From Diplocarpon mali (taxonomy: Eukaryota; Ascomycota; Leotiomycetes; Helotiales; Drepanopezizaceae): 64,000 nucleotides of DNA. Below, piece after piece: positions 44,523 through 55,785 of this stretch. The stretch spans positions 62,001-126,000 of the forward strand of contig JAENRP010000093.1 in assembly GCA_024741835.1 (NCBI GenBank), in the 5' to 3' direction. The translations under genes and the position numbers were made by a program. The notes beneath the pieces are model-generated. The model searched no databases. It was not told the DNA's origin and worked only from the letters and a program-made list of their open reading frames with translations. Each line of letters opens with the position of its first letter. Position 1 is the first letter of the stretch.

Positions 44523-45557
44523 CTATTCTATCACCAAAACAGCCCTAAAGCGAACTTTCCCAGAAATCATGTGTTCAAGCGCCTTCTGGGCATCCTTGAG
44601 CGGAAATCTCTCAATCATGCACTTGATACCGTGGAGCTGAGTGAAAGCTATCGCCTCCTCGGAATCCAGCGCATGGCCAGACGGGAATCCACAAACCGAC
44701 GCAGCCTTCATGATCAAGTCTACGGAGTTGATCTCGACGCCGCCGCAGGGCGAGAGTATCAGGACTTTCCCGCCTGGCTCGAGACCGCCGGTGAGGGGGC
44801 TGATGGCTTTGGGGTTTGGTGCCGTGCAGACGATTAAGCTGGCCCCGCCTAGCTCCATCAGTTTCTTGGCAGGGTCGTCCTTGGAGGTGTTGATGTACTC
44901 GTGGGCGCCGAGCTTCTTCGCGAAGTCCCGCTTGGTATCTTCGGACGAGAGCGCGACGACCTTGTATCCCATCTTATTCGCATACTGAACAGCTAGGTGA
45001 CCAAGTCCACCAAGACCTTGCACAGCAACGATATCTCCAGGCGTGATCTGTAATTTCCGGATCGAGTTGAAGACTGTGATTCCAGCGCAAAGAATAGGAG
45101 CGTATTCCGCAGGATCGACTTCTTGGGGAACATTGACCACAGCCTCTGTTCTCAACAACACATATTCGGCAAACCCTCCATCTTTGGTGACGCCATTTAC
45201 AGCACCGTTCTGGCACATTTGAAATTGACCTCGATTGCATTGCTTGCATGTCCCATCATGGCCGCCGTGCCACGAGCCCCCAACCCTGTCACCGACCTTC
45301 CATCGCTTCTCGCCATCACCAACTGCTACAACATTGCCGATAACTTCGTGGCCTGGGACAATGGGGAACGAGTTGCCAAACTCCCCAGCTTGCACACCAG
45401 CGTCGGAGCCACAGACGCCGCAGGCGAGGACTTTGACTAGGACTTGGCCTGCAGTAGGAGCTGCGAGGGGTAGGTCTTTGATCGTGAGAGGGCCTTTGGC
45501 TTTTTCAAAGACAGCTGCTTGGTAGGTCTCTGGAAGGGACGTCATGTTGGCAATCAC
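44523..45557 (-). CDS. Zinc-dependent alcohol dehydrogenase (MDR superfamily)
   Basis: A single-exon frame of 344 aa. The GroES-like N-terminal domain has the catalytic zinc ligands Cys46 (ACGVCGSD), His70-Glu71 (VPGHEVIG) and Cys157 (PILCAGIT). The Rossmann domain has the NAD(P)-binding loop GLGGLG (181-186). The structural-zinc lobe reads HDGTCKQCNRGQFQMCQ: Cys104, Cys107 and Cys115 are present, but the first of the usual four cysteines is Asp101. The protein should oxidise or reduce an alcohol/aldehyde pair in the cytosol; length and motifs match fungal medium-chain ADHs. Substrate and NAD or NADP preference cannot be settled: a Ser-Ser-Glu (ALSSEDTKR) follows the second beta strand. A second in-frame ATG lies four codons in (45545). 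No intron. Confidence 0.93.
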   Translation of the reverse strand: MIANMTSLPETYQAAVFEKAKGPLTIKDLPLAAPTAGQVLVKVLACGVCGSDAGVQAGEFGNSFPIVPGHEVIGNVVAVGDGEKRWKVGDRVGGSWHGGHDGTCKQCNRGQFQMCQNGAVNGVTKDGGFAEYVLLRTEAVVNVPQEVDPAEYAPILCAGITVFNSIRKLQITPGDIVAVQGLGGLGHLAVQYANKMGYKVVALSSEDTKRDFAKKLGAHEYINTSKDDPAKKLMELGGASLIVCTAPNPKAISPLTGGLEPGGKVLILSPCGGVEINSVDLIMKAASVCGFPSGHALDSEEAIAFTQLHGIKCMIERFPLKDAQKALEHMISGKVRFRAVLVIE

Positions 45558-47882
45558 TATTTCGGCGGTATCTTTCAGGATGATGGGTATGTTGAAGACA
45601 GTCTAGACTGATTTCGATCGAGGAGTTCAAGAAGACGAGAATGGTGGTTCCAGGCAGGTATTTAGCCACTCGAACCTACCCTTGTATATTGCTTCGACGC
45701 CACCACGTCAGGAGAAGCGAAGACTAATAGCGTAGCTGCCGGCTAATATTCATTTGATAATGATTCCGGCATTCGTATTGGTGACTTGCAATGACGAAGG
45801 GGAAAAGAGCGCAGGGCTTGCGCCGGAAGCTCTTAGAGGCTGGCCGTGCCGAGCTTATCTCCATCATGGATTCCACAGATTATATTCGCTGGTTTTCATG
45901 TGGTACTGCATCTGACGTCCTGGAGCTTTGATAGTATCTCCGACGAGATGTTAATCCAGAGTCGGCGGCATTATCAACGATATGTGAGTATTCTCTGTAA
46001 AACATAAATAGCAGAGTGGCTTCGGACTAAATAAATCACACAAATCAAAGAGAATGAGATCGGGGTTATGTGCTGCGTATGCATCTACCTCTGTGTGAGG
46101 ATATTCGACTTTGTCCTAACAAAATGGTAACGAAGGATGATATTGCGGAGGGAAGGTTGATAATATGCTAAATACTTGCCAGGTCGGTGAAAGCCGGCAG
46201 AAAAGCTCAGTTAGGCTAAGAGTAGTCTGATAGGGAGCTTGAGATTGAGGATTCGCACGTTTCTTTCCACATCATACACCCATCTCTCTGGAAGCATCAT
46301 CCTTTGTGACTCTTATAGCTACGCCATTCCACGTGTGAAGTTATCTACAAGTTCTCTTTCAAGTTATGTTTGAAACAACTATCGTTTTCTTGCATCTGCT
46401 TGCTATGTACAGCGTTTTCAGCTTCCATGATCGGTCCACGTACAACACAGTACCTGGGTTCGGACCTTGGAATGTTTCTTAGTTGCGACAGCGGGTCTCG
46501 AGTCTACGACAGAGGACATTACAGTACGATGGCAACTCGCGAGTTACAGTTGCACCGTCTCACAACGCAATACCATGAGCAACGATACACGGATGAACTG
46601 TCAACTTACAGTAATGGGATCGAATTCCTGCTGCCATGCATGAGACGACACAGTTGATCATTCTCCGACATGAGCCCTTGCCCTCCACCAGCTAGTCGCT
46701 CTGTCCTCCTCTATCGGTTCTTTGCAGCACGTTGGGGTGGGTTTAGCGGTGGTAAGACTAGGCCGAAATCTACTGTGGATTTTGCAATAATCAGATCGAG
46801 AGCAAGTATATGTCCCATGAAACTCGAGCACGATAGTTACAGCTGTTCTATTGCACATATTTATGTAGGCCAGCAAATACCGTGCACCAGTTGTTATCTA
46901 TGCCTACATATCGTTTCCGAGTTATAGTGCACAAGCATTTGCCTGTTGTCTTTCTTTTTTTTGGCTCCATTAAGGATTTGCCTATGAAATTCTGAAATCT
47001 GCCTTGACGTAAATGCAACGGACGACCAGAGTGGCCGTAGGACCTGAGACCTCAGTGTACCGTCCCTAAACCGCATATCCCCCCTTGTATCCAGCAAAAT
47101 ATTTCAGCCACTTGTCTAAAACCCCAGATCAGATTCTTTGGGTTGCACAGTTTTTGTCATCTGTAATATAGCTAGTTTCTTCAGGTAGTAGAGCTCTGCG
47201 GCTGCCAGCAGCATTCTGTCTCCATGTGCTACAGTAGCTTTAACCAAAACTGTAGTGCTCTGCGCGGTGAGGCTTGCTCTAATGCTTTCCATAAAATATC
47301 GGCCGAGTGTTGTATGGCACGCGACACTATATAGCACTAGCAGCTCCCTATTGACATCAGATTTAAGCTTGGGCGCCATCCTCCAAGAACACATCTCTCT
47401 TATATGTAAGCCTTGAGCAAGCCTGAAATTTTTCAAATCGCTGGATGAAACCTAGGTTGTACCAAGTAGGACTTGGAACTTTTACACCTCGCAGTAACAC
47501 GGGCTGAGTTGGACACAGAACTCAGATTGGCCAGCGGGTGTGAAATATTCCCGTCATCGCTACATGTACAAGAATAACTTGTACACAGAAGTCGAGAGGG
47601 AATGGAAAAGTCTCTCGAAGCTAGTCGATCTGGTCGTCGCCGCCTCGAGAACACTGGAAAGAACATGCCCCCGAAGGAAACTGGCTAAAATGAAGGGTGC
47701 AGGTCTCTGATCACTTCCTTGAGTCCGGAGTTGCAACTGAAGTATCTCTAAGTTGAGGGCTCGAAGATACTGATGCAAAGAGCCGACTTTACAGGAACCG
47801 TGAGATTTTGAATGCCGGAAATTGAAGCGTTCCAGAACATCGCTTAGACTAAAATTAACCGACGTAAACCACTGCATGGCCT
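45558..47882. other. Intergenic, one doubtful minus-strand gene candidate
   Basis: Bases 45558-45700 are the ADH promoter. The rest is of normal composition with no clear gene until 47.1 kb. There two minus-strand frames (47877-47560 and 47436-47116) could be joined in phase by a gtacat..ccag intron. The join lacks a good branch point, and the ATG at 47877 is six bases from the plus-strand ATG of the next gene, so it is not called. This DNA should hold the promoter of the 47883 gene. Confidence 0.35.
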
Positions 47883-50800
47883 ATGAATATGTCGAGGTGC
47901 CGATCCAAGTCCACGAGCTGCGAGCTGTCTGATAATGGAAAGGTTAGCGACATAGCCTTTCCTCTGAACTGTCGCTAACAGGTATCTAGAGAAAGGTAGA
48001 TGATGATCACCACCCAACTCCAAATGAAAGTGCCAAACGAGCTCGGTGTATCTCTTCACGCTATACCCCGAGCGTGCTTGGAAAATTTACAGTCGCGGAC
48101 CCAGGCAACCACCAAGGCAAGGACTCCTGTGGGTTTAAGGTGGAAGAAGAGATAAGCATTGGTGCATTCTCAGCAACTGCAGATTCGAAGTCCCGTGGGA
48201 ACTGCACTTTAATCAGTTCAGACACCAATACGTCAGTTGTGGCGGCGCAGAAAGCTATGGATGTCTGGAAGTCTCATCAATTGCACCTCACAGCTAATGT
48301 TAACGAGGCGGCACCACATCCGGGGCCAGACTTGGGCCACAAGCAGAATGCTGACTCTGCGCCGGTGGAAAAAAGGTAATACTCTGATGCAAGTCAAGAA
48401 GGCACCCTGTGTTTAACTGGCAAACTTAGGGAAACTGCTAGATCACCTGCTCCTAGCCCTTACTGGTCTCTTGTGAACGACTGTTCAAGTAAAGCCGAAA
48501 GAAAAACACCGCCATCCGGCAGTTCGAGCAATAGCCAGCACGCCCTGCAATCACCAAACCCTCCCGCGCGAAGCGATAGCCAGCCGCAGCTTTTGTCAAC
48601 ACAGCTTCCACTGGAAAGGCAATACAGCACGCTTCTACAGTCACAACGAGACAGAATGCTACTACATTTCATAACAGCTAATAGGAGCAAAACGGCCATG
48701 CACTACTGTGAAGGCCCTAACTCCCTCGACTTTGATCCTGGAAAACCCGAACAGCGAACAACTTCCAGCCATGCCAACCTAGCAGCGCACTCAGTGGCCG
48801 AAGCTTCTGCTGCTGATCAACACAAGCCTCCTGGTAGTTCATGGAAGTTTGGCGAAAGCAAACAGAACACTGGGCTGTTTAAGCAAAGTCTAGATTTGAC
48901 ATTGAATGAAAAAATCTTGATGCCCCAGTCAATTCCTACGGCCGCTTTCCAACTCCAAAATTTACCACACGCAGAGCAGCTTCTGGCTAGCAGCTCTAGC
49001 GATTCTAATCTTCTTAGCAACGTATCGGCTCAAGAAGCGGGATCTTTCAACCCGTCCTCATCAACTTTCTTTCTTTCTACCAAATCTGGGCAGCAGGAAC
49101 GGACCCAAACACCAAAGCAAAGCGGGAAAGACTCTGCTCATAGTAACAATGAGCAGTGTCAGAAAGATAAAATATCAAGTCCGGTCACCTCACAGCCGCA
49201 AGCCGTGTCCGCCAACATACACTCAAGGACTTTCATGCCAAAAGACAGGCTTCCACGATACGAACCGCCTCTGGAAGACCCTTTATCTACAGCATCACAA
49301 AGTGGACCGCCTGCGGATCTTGTCTCTCGCGGCTATCGACAGTCTCTCCAGTCTGTCTCACCCAGAAACGCTGCTATACCACGTCCAGCGTCACCATCTC
49401 AGCCTTCCAGAGTGTACCGCCCGCCCGCTGTCATATTCACAATCGATAATCGAGCAGAAAGCCCCCTATCGACAGCCGATTTCAAGTATTTCATAGATAA
49501 GTTCACTCAGAGTGTTCGAGTCGTGGTCGCTCCCAATCAGCACACAGATCATATGCATCCTATCGGAGTGATCATGTGGCAAAGCCTGCCGGAATTCTAC
49601 AAATGGTTTTCGGAGGAAACTGGCACTGTAGGGATTGGGGCATGGATATTTGAGTTAACTGATATTCACTGGCAACCCGAGAAGTCATTTGTCGTTCCCG
49701 AAGGAAGTCTGCACTATTTTTGGACCCTCAAGCAATACATCTGGGACTTATATTGGGTTGCTTCGCACTTGAGCAAAGGTCTTTCCCTCTTTAGAGTATC
49801 CATTTCACAACTTCCCCTTGGCCAACGAGAGCATTATTTCCCACCTGGAAGTCCGTACCAGCCTAGGTGGAACGCGGTAACCTTACAAAGGACCGAAAAG
49901 TCGGGGAAGTCGAATAACGATTCAAATCTGCAACAAGTTATGGTAGTACATGAGCCTTATCATTCAGCTCGGTCATTGCCAGAAACTCGGATGGGTTTTC
50001 CGTCGCCGCAAAATTCTCCGGCGCCATCATCAAAAGTACATGGCGTGCGTGAGCCTGATCCTAGGCAAATGGCAAAACAATCCTCTCCATCGAGCCAGCA
50101 CAGCTTTCCGCTTCCTAATCACCAACCTCTTTCACCCTCGATTATATCTGGTGATCCATTACAGCATACATACTGCACTGCGCCGTCACCCGCCAATAGT
50201 AGCCGGGAATACCAATCACAAAGCTTTTTCAGTCCAGCAAATAGCCGGAGAACACTTAGGGATGAAGCCGAGCTCAGCGACTTTGCCCGAGCCGTGAGTT
50301 ATAAACCTACATTTGTTCGCGAAGAAGGTTGCTAACATTTTCAGATTACCCAGCAACATAGAGTCGAATTGCTTGGGGGCGAATCAACAATAAATGACAG
50401 GCTGCCTTACAGGTCTGGCTCCGAGGTTTGCGGCGTAATTATCGATAGGCGCAGCGGTAAAGGAATGGTAACGTTGACTGGCAAGGGATACATTACCCAG
50501 AATATCGCAACCGGTCCCAATGACGCTGGTGATTGTTTCAGAGATATCGCTATCCAGACGGAGCAAACTTGTACGCTTCATGGAGGCGCCGCAGTTCTCT
50601 ACTACAGAGAAACAGAGTCCAGCTTTCGCCCACCAGTGTCTCGATCACATATGCCAAGGGATCGAATAGGAGAGAGAGTCAAGGAACACCTGGCCCCGGC
50701 CATATTCCTATCAGAAAATTCAGAGCCCTGTCCCATCCAAGAAAGCCAATTATGCAACCCGTCCTCCACTATCGACATCGTAATCCGGATTCAGATTGAC

Positions 50801-51139
50801 GGAAAGGGCAAGTTCAGCGCCCCTTTCGACAAGCTCGTCCTGCGGCCCAAACTCAAGACCACGGATTTCTTCTCCTGGTTTGCACAACTAACCCGTCACT
50901 CTCTCCCTCGCGGCCCAGATAGCCTGAAATTTACGTTTAAAGACGCGATGCCGGGGCCATCTGCGACGGAGGTCGAGAGAGGTAATGAGGATCATTTTAA
51001 TTACATGAGAAAATATATTAAGACTATTTGTGAGAGAGCGCGGCATTATATGCCAGATATGATTGAGTTCGGTGTACTGGTTACGGATCCGGGGTGGGTG
51101 GATGAGAAGGGAGAGGAAGAGGAAGAGGAAGATTGGTGA
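47883..51139 (+). CDS. Large lineage-specific protein with two related C-terminal domains
   Basis: Four exons (47883-47942, 47990-48375, 48430-50293, 50345-51139) join to 1,034 aa; introns are 47, 54 and 51 nt, the last with gtgagt, ttgctaac and ttttcag. Exons 2-4 are well supported; exon 1 is chosen because exon 2 has no in-frame ATG before 48257. The N-terminal 600 residues are disordered and Ser/Gln/Pro-rich. Residues about 500-630 form a folded domain (FKYFIDKFTQSVRVVV, LPEFYKWFSEETG, HYFWTLKQYIWDLYWVASHL). The C-terminus holds a second one (TDFFSWFAQLTRHSLP, LKFTFKDAMPGPS, RGNEDHFNYMRKYIK, EFGVLVTDPGW), then an acidic tail. The second resembles a hypothetical-protein family I associate with Leotiomycetes; that is from memory. 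Its role is unknown; KRAR near the N-terminus and disorder suggest a nuclear or scaffold protein. Confidence 0.75.
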
Positions 51140-51774
51140 TAGTGTTAGACTTGATATAGGCCTGGGGAGAGAACTGCTGACATGCTGTTGTTGGATTATT
51201 GTGATAGAGTCGACTAAACAGACGAATAGATTCTCTATCTACTGTAGGCCATATAGTCTCGCGCCCCCATTTATTATGTCCAAAGGAAAATTCGGGCTCC
51301 AATTTCTAGAGACTCCGGGAATCTAGTGTCAAGTGTAACGCGTTAGTTATCTCTATCTTGATAAATCAAGGTACAACAGAATTTGAGACATGTTTTCTGC
51401 AAATTCTCTAGGTCCTCCTCTTGAAATACTTGTTGTCCCACATCAGTTCGTCGTGATAATGATACACGCATGATTGACTGATGCCGCTGTATATACAAGC
51501 TCCGAAGAATACCCCCAGCACTTGCTTTTTAGTGTAATATGCTCTGCTCTGTAGAAGTCCTCTTGTTTTATTTTGTGCCAGAATTTATTTGCTGATGTGA
51601 AATGTCGATATTTGCATTTCTCTTTGATCACTTACTGGTGTATTTAGCGAGCTCGCTAAATATATAGTAAGATAGGGGCGAGGATTTACACCACCCCTTG
51701 GGCAGACCCAATGTCCAATGTATCTACAGAGTTCCCTTCCTGGTTTAATCTTGGCGGAAGAAGCCAAAAAATGG
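51140..51774. other. Intergenic, nothing recognised
   Basis: This is the 3' flank of the large plus-strand gene. It is somewhat AT-rich after 51330. Short frames on both strands have no features. Confidence 0.4.
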
Positions 51775-52218
51775 CTATCGCCTGTTGCCATTCCGGTCCA
51801 AGGCGACCATAGTAATATGCTCTATCTTCACGCCTTCAAACGCCCGATCGCCCGTGCTCCAGATGAAGAACTGACCTCGCGGTACAGTTTGCGGAATGAT
51901 CTGCTCCCGATGCCCATTATCCAGCTCAACTGATACAATGCACAGGTAAACCAGTCCGATATCACCATCTCATCGACCCTTACGACGCTATGCTCGCGAC
52001 TATCCTAGATTCTTGACCTACTAGCCGCCCTGGGAGCGTAGCGCCCGGCAGACGAAAGTGTCGTTAAGGAAGCCTGTGGCGGAGGTTACAAGCTCATATC
52101 CTTCACAAATGGTGGTGAGGTCGATTATATTGGTGGACAAGCAGCAGATGAAGCCGCTGGGGGCAGCATCTTTGGGGATCATGGTGAGAAAGAATGCTGT
52201 GAGGGCGGTGAGGCAATT
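51775..52218 (-). pseudogene. Coding-like relic of unknown family
   Basis: Two protein-like pieces follow each other on the minus strand: 52218-52024 (TALTAFFLTMIPKDAAPSG, ICEGYELVTSATGFLNDTF) and, after several stops, 51950-51775 (LVYLCIVSVELDNGHREQII, GQFFIWSTGDRAFEGVKIEH). Both end at stops and the first has no ATG. They could be exons of one gene if an intron spans about 52020-51950 (a gtaagg..tatcag candidate exists), but the upstream end is missing. I cannot name the family. Confidence 0.35.
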
Positions 52219-53611
52219 TCATCGAGATCTCTTTCTAACGAATTCTGCAGACGACACTGCTGGGGTGCTGAGGGGGATGGTATGGAATAAATGCCTTGGT
52301 CAAGTCTTCGGGGCCGAGAAATTCATTATTGTAAGCTACTATGCATGCATCACTCGATCGAAGGACCTTGGCCGGTAAGCAGGATTCGAACTGTTGGGAT
52401 GAAAGAACTAGGGATTATGCGAAAGATTATGCCTTGGGTTGGGGGTAGCTTTACAGTAACAAAATTTCTTCCTCAAGAGCAGATAGGAAACATAATGGAT
52501 AAGGATAGTATATACTTACTTGATTGTAACCTATGCTTATGCAGTTTATATTAAAAGCTAGCAGGTCTCATTAAGGGTTTACCGTGGTTTATATGTATAA
52601 TTATATCCTTCTCCAACATAAATAAAGGGTATTCAGAAAGAGTTTATCTAAAATAAAAGAGTAAGAAAAAAGCTCTAGAAATTGGACTTATCCAAAGACT
52701 TGGTGGTAATAGGCGTAGCCTAAGCAGTAAAGAAATAGGATGCAGCCGTGTTTTGTGATGTAACTTCACCCAAGTGCGCTGATGCACGAGTCTGGATATT
52801 TTGCTATCCAATCACCACATCACGCTCGAGATGGAAACTGTTCAGGTCTTTCGACCAGCTCAGTAGGTATGCAAGTATATGGCTCTAGGGACCTTGTATC
52901 TTCTGCATGTGATGAACCCGTCATATAGTCTTCTTTCGGTGCAGCATTCTTTGTGGATTTCGATTGTTGAGTAAGGTGGGATGAAGCGAGCTCGCGCGTC
53001 GTGACCGGTTGCTGGTAGGTAGAGATATCGGGCAATTGATATAAATTAACAGACATGACTGATAGATGAGTCTGTGGAAACGTGCGGCTGAATAGCGAGG
53101 GGGGGTAGCGAAGGGCGCCGATTGAGATCCATATAACCATTGAGTAGAAATTTTAGGATAGCGCACCGTCGTTGCCAAAATATCAGCCATGTGTACGCGA
53201 CAGCGTATAACGCGAGGGAACTAATCAGAGCTTTTAGAAAGAGACAGAGAATTATAAGCAGAGAGGGATAATCATATCTACCGCATACAAATCAGATAGG
53301 GATAGATGTGTGGCGAGAACAGTTGTCTCGACGCTGAGTCCGTATAATTATGCACGACGTAACACTGCGTCGAAACACCAAATTCATTCTTTCTAAAGAC
53401 GCACATCTCCCAGCTTCCACACGCGTACAACGCAATACTGTCCTGGGTATCCAGACAGCTGGTACTTCCAATAGCAGGGGTTGCAGACTTACAGAATGAA
53501 ATCTTCCAGCCCAGTATACGCCGAATATTCTTCATCGGCTAGCCAGATAGCGCACGACTCTCTCACCTTGCCCCAGGAGGATAGATCTCGGGTAAATATA
53601 AACAATGCTGA
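52219..53611. other. Intergenic with possible membrane-protein relics
   Basis: The minus strand holds short protein-like pieces: around 53590-53505 (RESCAIWLADEEYSAYTG, followed by a gtaagt donor), 53200-53110 (LALYAVAYTWLIFWQRR, a possible membrane segment) and 53040-52820 (QLPDISTYQQPVTTRELASS, ending in a stop). They cannot be assembled into one model. The AT-rich stretch 52450-52720 has nothing recognisable. Confidence 0.3.
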
Positions 53612-55277
53612 TGTAATATGCGAGATTAAAAGGGGGGAGTAATAAAAGTGGGAGTTTCAGTAGTATATAGAAAGGGTGGTTGTATTACTATAGAGAGAAG
53701 CTCCAGGATAAGCCTAGAGTAGTACTAGTAGGTCACTTAACTACGCTAACTTAATATGTAAAGGGGGTAAAATTTTATGCCTCTAGTATATAAACGATAT
53801 AACAGAAGCTACCAATTGAGCCTATTCTTGTAATAGTAGTAAGAGAGTAGCATAGGTAGTATAATAGGTATATAATAGAAATAATAATATAGTTTCTTTA
53901 AACTATACCTAATTTATATAAGCGCTTAGGATGCTTATCCTTTTCCTTATATCTTTAGGCAATTTGTATATGCCTATTTTATAGCGGATATTTTAGTATA
54001 TAGGTAGGCTGCGTTCCTTATTAGTAATTAGGTAACCTTCCTTAAGTCTGAATTGCTTCAAATGATCTCTATAGAACTTTCTTAGTATTTTCATCCTATA
54101 GATTTGCCTAATAGTATACGATTTTCCAAACTGCCCTTTATACTTAGTGATTATAAATAGCCCTCTTTAAGCTGGTCTCAGTTTCCTCCTAGCTGACTTA
54201 GGGTTATAAAGCATAACTAATTGCACTAAGTAGAATTCTTTGCGCTTTATACCCCTATTATATCTCTTTTTCCTTAGTTCCTTCTCTTTATTTAACTTAG
54301 CTGCGGCATTCTGCCTAGTTCTTATAGTTCTAGCTATGTAATAGAGTACTAGGTTTTCCTATTCCTTCCCTTTCGGAATGCAATCGTAGGATATATCTTA
54401 ATTAGTAGCTATAACTATTAGCGCTTAATAATATCTTATAAGGTATTATCTCTTAAGGCTCCTAGTAGGTTAGTAGCTGCGGTAGATCTCTATTAGTAAG
54501 TACCCTAAATAGTTAATCACCCTATAGTTCAGCTATTAGATGCTCGAGTTCACTCGTTTATAGTATATACTAGGTTCTCCTATCTTCTCTAATACTCTCT
54601 ATATAATATCGTTCGCCTTCTTAACTATCCTAGTAGCATATTTTACTATAGATAGTAAGCTGATCTATAACGCGCTATAGCTTTTCGCAAATGCCTATAT
54701 TTCTATACCAAAATGCGGTCCAGGATTAGCGTAGAATCCGATAGGTACCCCTTCTTAATTAAATAGGTCTTTCAAGCATCTGACCACCTTCGCTAAGTTA
54801 TTAGCTATATATAGGTATCCCTATATAAATCGAGAGAAGTAATCAGTTATTATTAATATATATCGCTATAGCACCCTTTTATAGGATAAGAATAGTCCTA
54901 CGAAGTCTATACCTTATATTTACATTAGTTCCTCTACCTTGACTATTTGAAGAGTTTATAACTATAGTACAGTGCTATATTTTACATATTTAAGATACCT
55001 AGCGATATAGTTAGTAACGTCTACTAGTATCTTAAGCTAAAAGTATATTCTCAGCTTCTGAAGTATAATAGTGATTGCAAAGTGACCGGTCTTATTATAA
55101 GCTCTATATAAGATATCTACTACCTTTGATTCGACTATGCAAAGCAGCAGTTCGCTCTCCTTCTAATACTATAGTTTTCTATCCTTTACTATGAATTTCG
55201 AGCATTTTTTAATAAAAGCTCTTTTTTATATATCTCTAGTACTGCGTTCGTTATATTAGGTTTTAAGGTATTTAAGG

Positions 55278-55282
55278 ATATC
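55278..55282. repeat. Left target-site duplication of the TRIM (ATATC)
   Basis: Five bases ATATC directly precede the left LTR and recur at 55781-55785 directly after the right LTR. Five bases is the usual target duplication of LTR retrotransposon integrases. Confidence 0.85.
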
Positions 55283-55780
55283 TGTTATGCAGAAAATAGG
55301 CTAAATATACTAGTACGCGCCCTAAGGTGTGGATTCACATTTTGGCCAAGCGGTATTATATATAACAGTTATAAGCCCTATAAGCGCAGCGATAAATCTT
55401 TTCGCATTCCTCTTACGCAAGGTTTAGCCGATATTTCTCGCTTCAAAGTTCTACTAGTAAACCACTTTTCAAAGAATTCGGCAATGATTATACTCAGTTT
55501 CGACTGCATCAATAGAAGTTTCGATAGATTTAAGTAAAACGACCTCTGACGTATAGCTGAAGAAAAATGCATTCCGGCCTTCCGACTACCTATTTCCTAT
55601 TAGCTTAGCGGTCTATGCGCTATATCTACGCTACTATAGACTAGGCTAGTACTTAGGCCGTCGGAAAAACTGTTCTTCCAGCGACCTAGGGGGTATATTA
55701 TGCAGAAAATAGGCTAAATATGCTAGTACGCGCCCTAAGGTGTGGATTCACATTTTAGCCGAGCGGTATTATATACGACA
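55283..55780 (+). mobile_element. Complete miniature LTR element (TRIM), 498 bp, nested in the Gypsy element
   Basis: Left LTR 55283-55367 and right LTR 55696-55780 are both exactly 85 bp, start TGTTATGCAG (right copy TATTATGCAG) and end ACA. They differ at six positions, all transitions. A 5-bp ATATC target duplication flanks the element. The 328-bp interior starts with gttataagccctataagc right after the left LTR (primer-binding-site position) and ends with a G-run, gacctaggggg, just before the right LTR (polypurine-tract position). No coding capacity is present, so transposition needed proteins from another element. It interrupts the Gypsy pol between RNase H and integrase. The transitions suggest RIP acted after insertion. 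Confidence 0.88.
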
Positions 55781-55785
55781 ATATC
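55781..55785. repeat. Right target-site duplication of the TRIM (ATATC)
   Basis: Matches 55278-55282 exactly and directly abuts the right LTR end. Confidence 0.85.

Noticed and set aside
47116..47877. Two-exon minus-strand gene candidate
   Set aside because: The intron lacks a good branch point, no domain is seen, and its start conflicts with the better supported plus-strand gene.
52376..52440. tRNA T-arm-like gcaggattcgaactgt
   Set aside because: The five-base T stem does not pair and no A box or anticodon stem lies at the right distance.
53278..53535. Minus-strand frame with several cysteines (CLDTQDSIALYACGSWEMC) resembling a secreted protein
   Set aside because: No signal peptide at its start and a strong gtaagt donor inside it, so the frame as drawn is unlikely to be translated.
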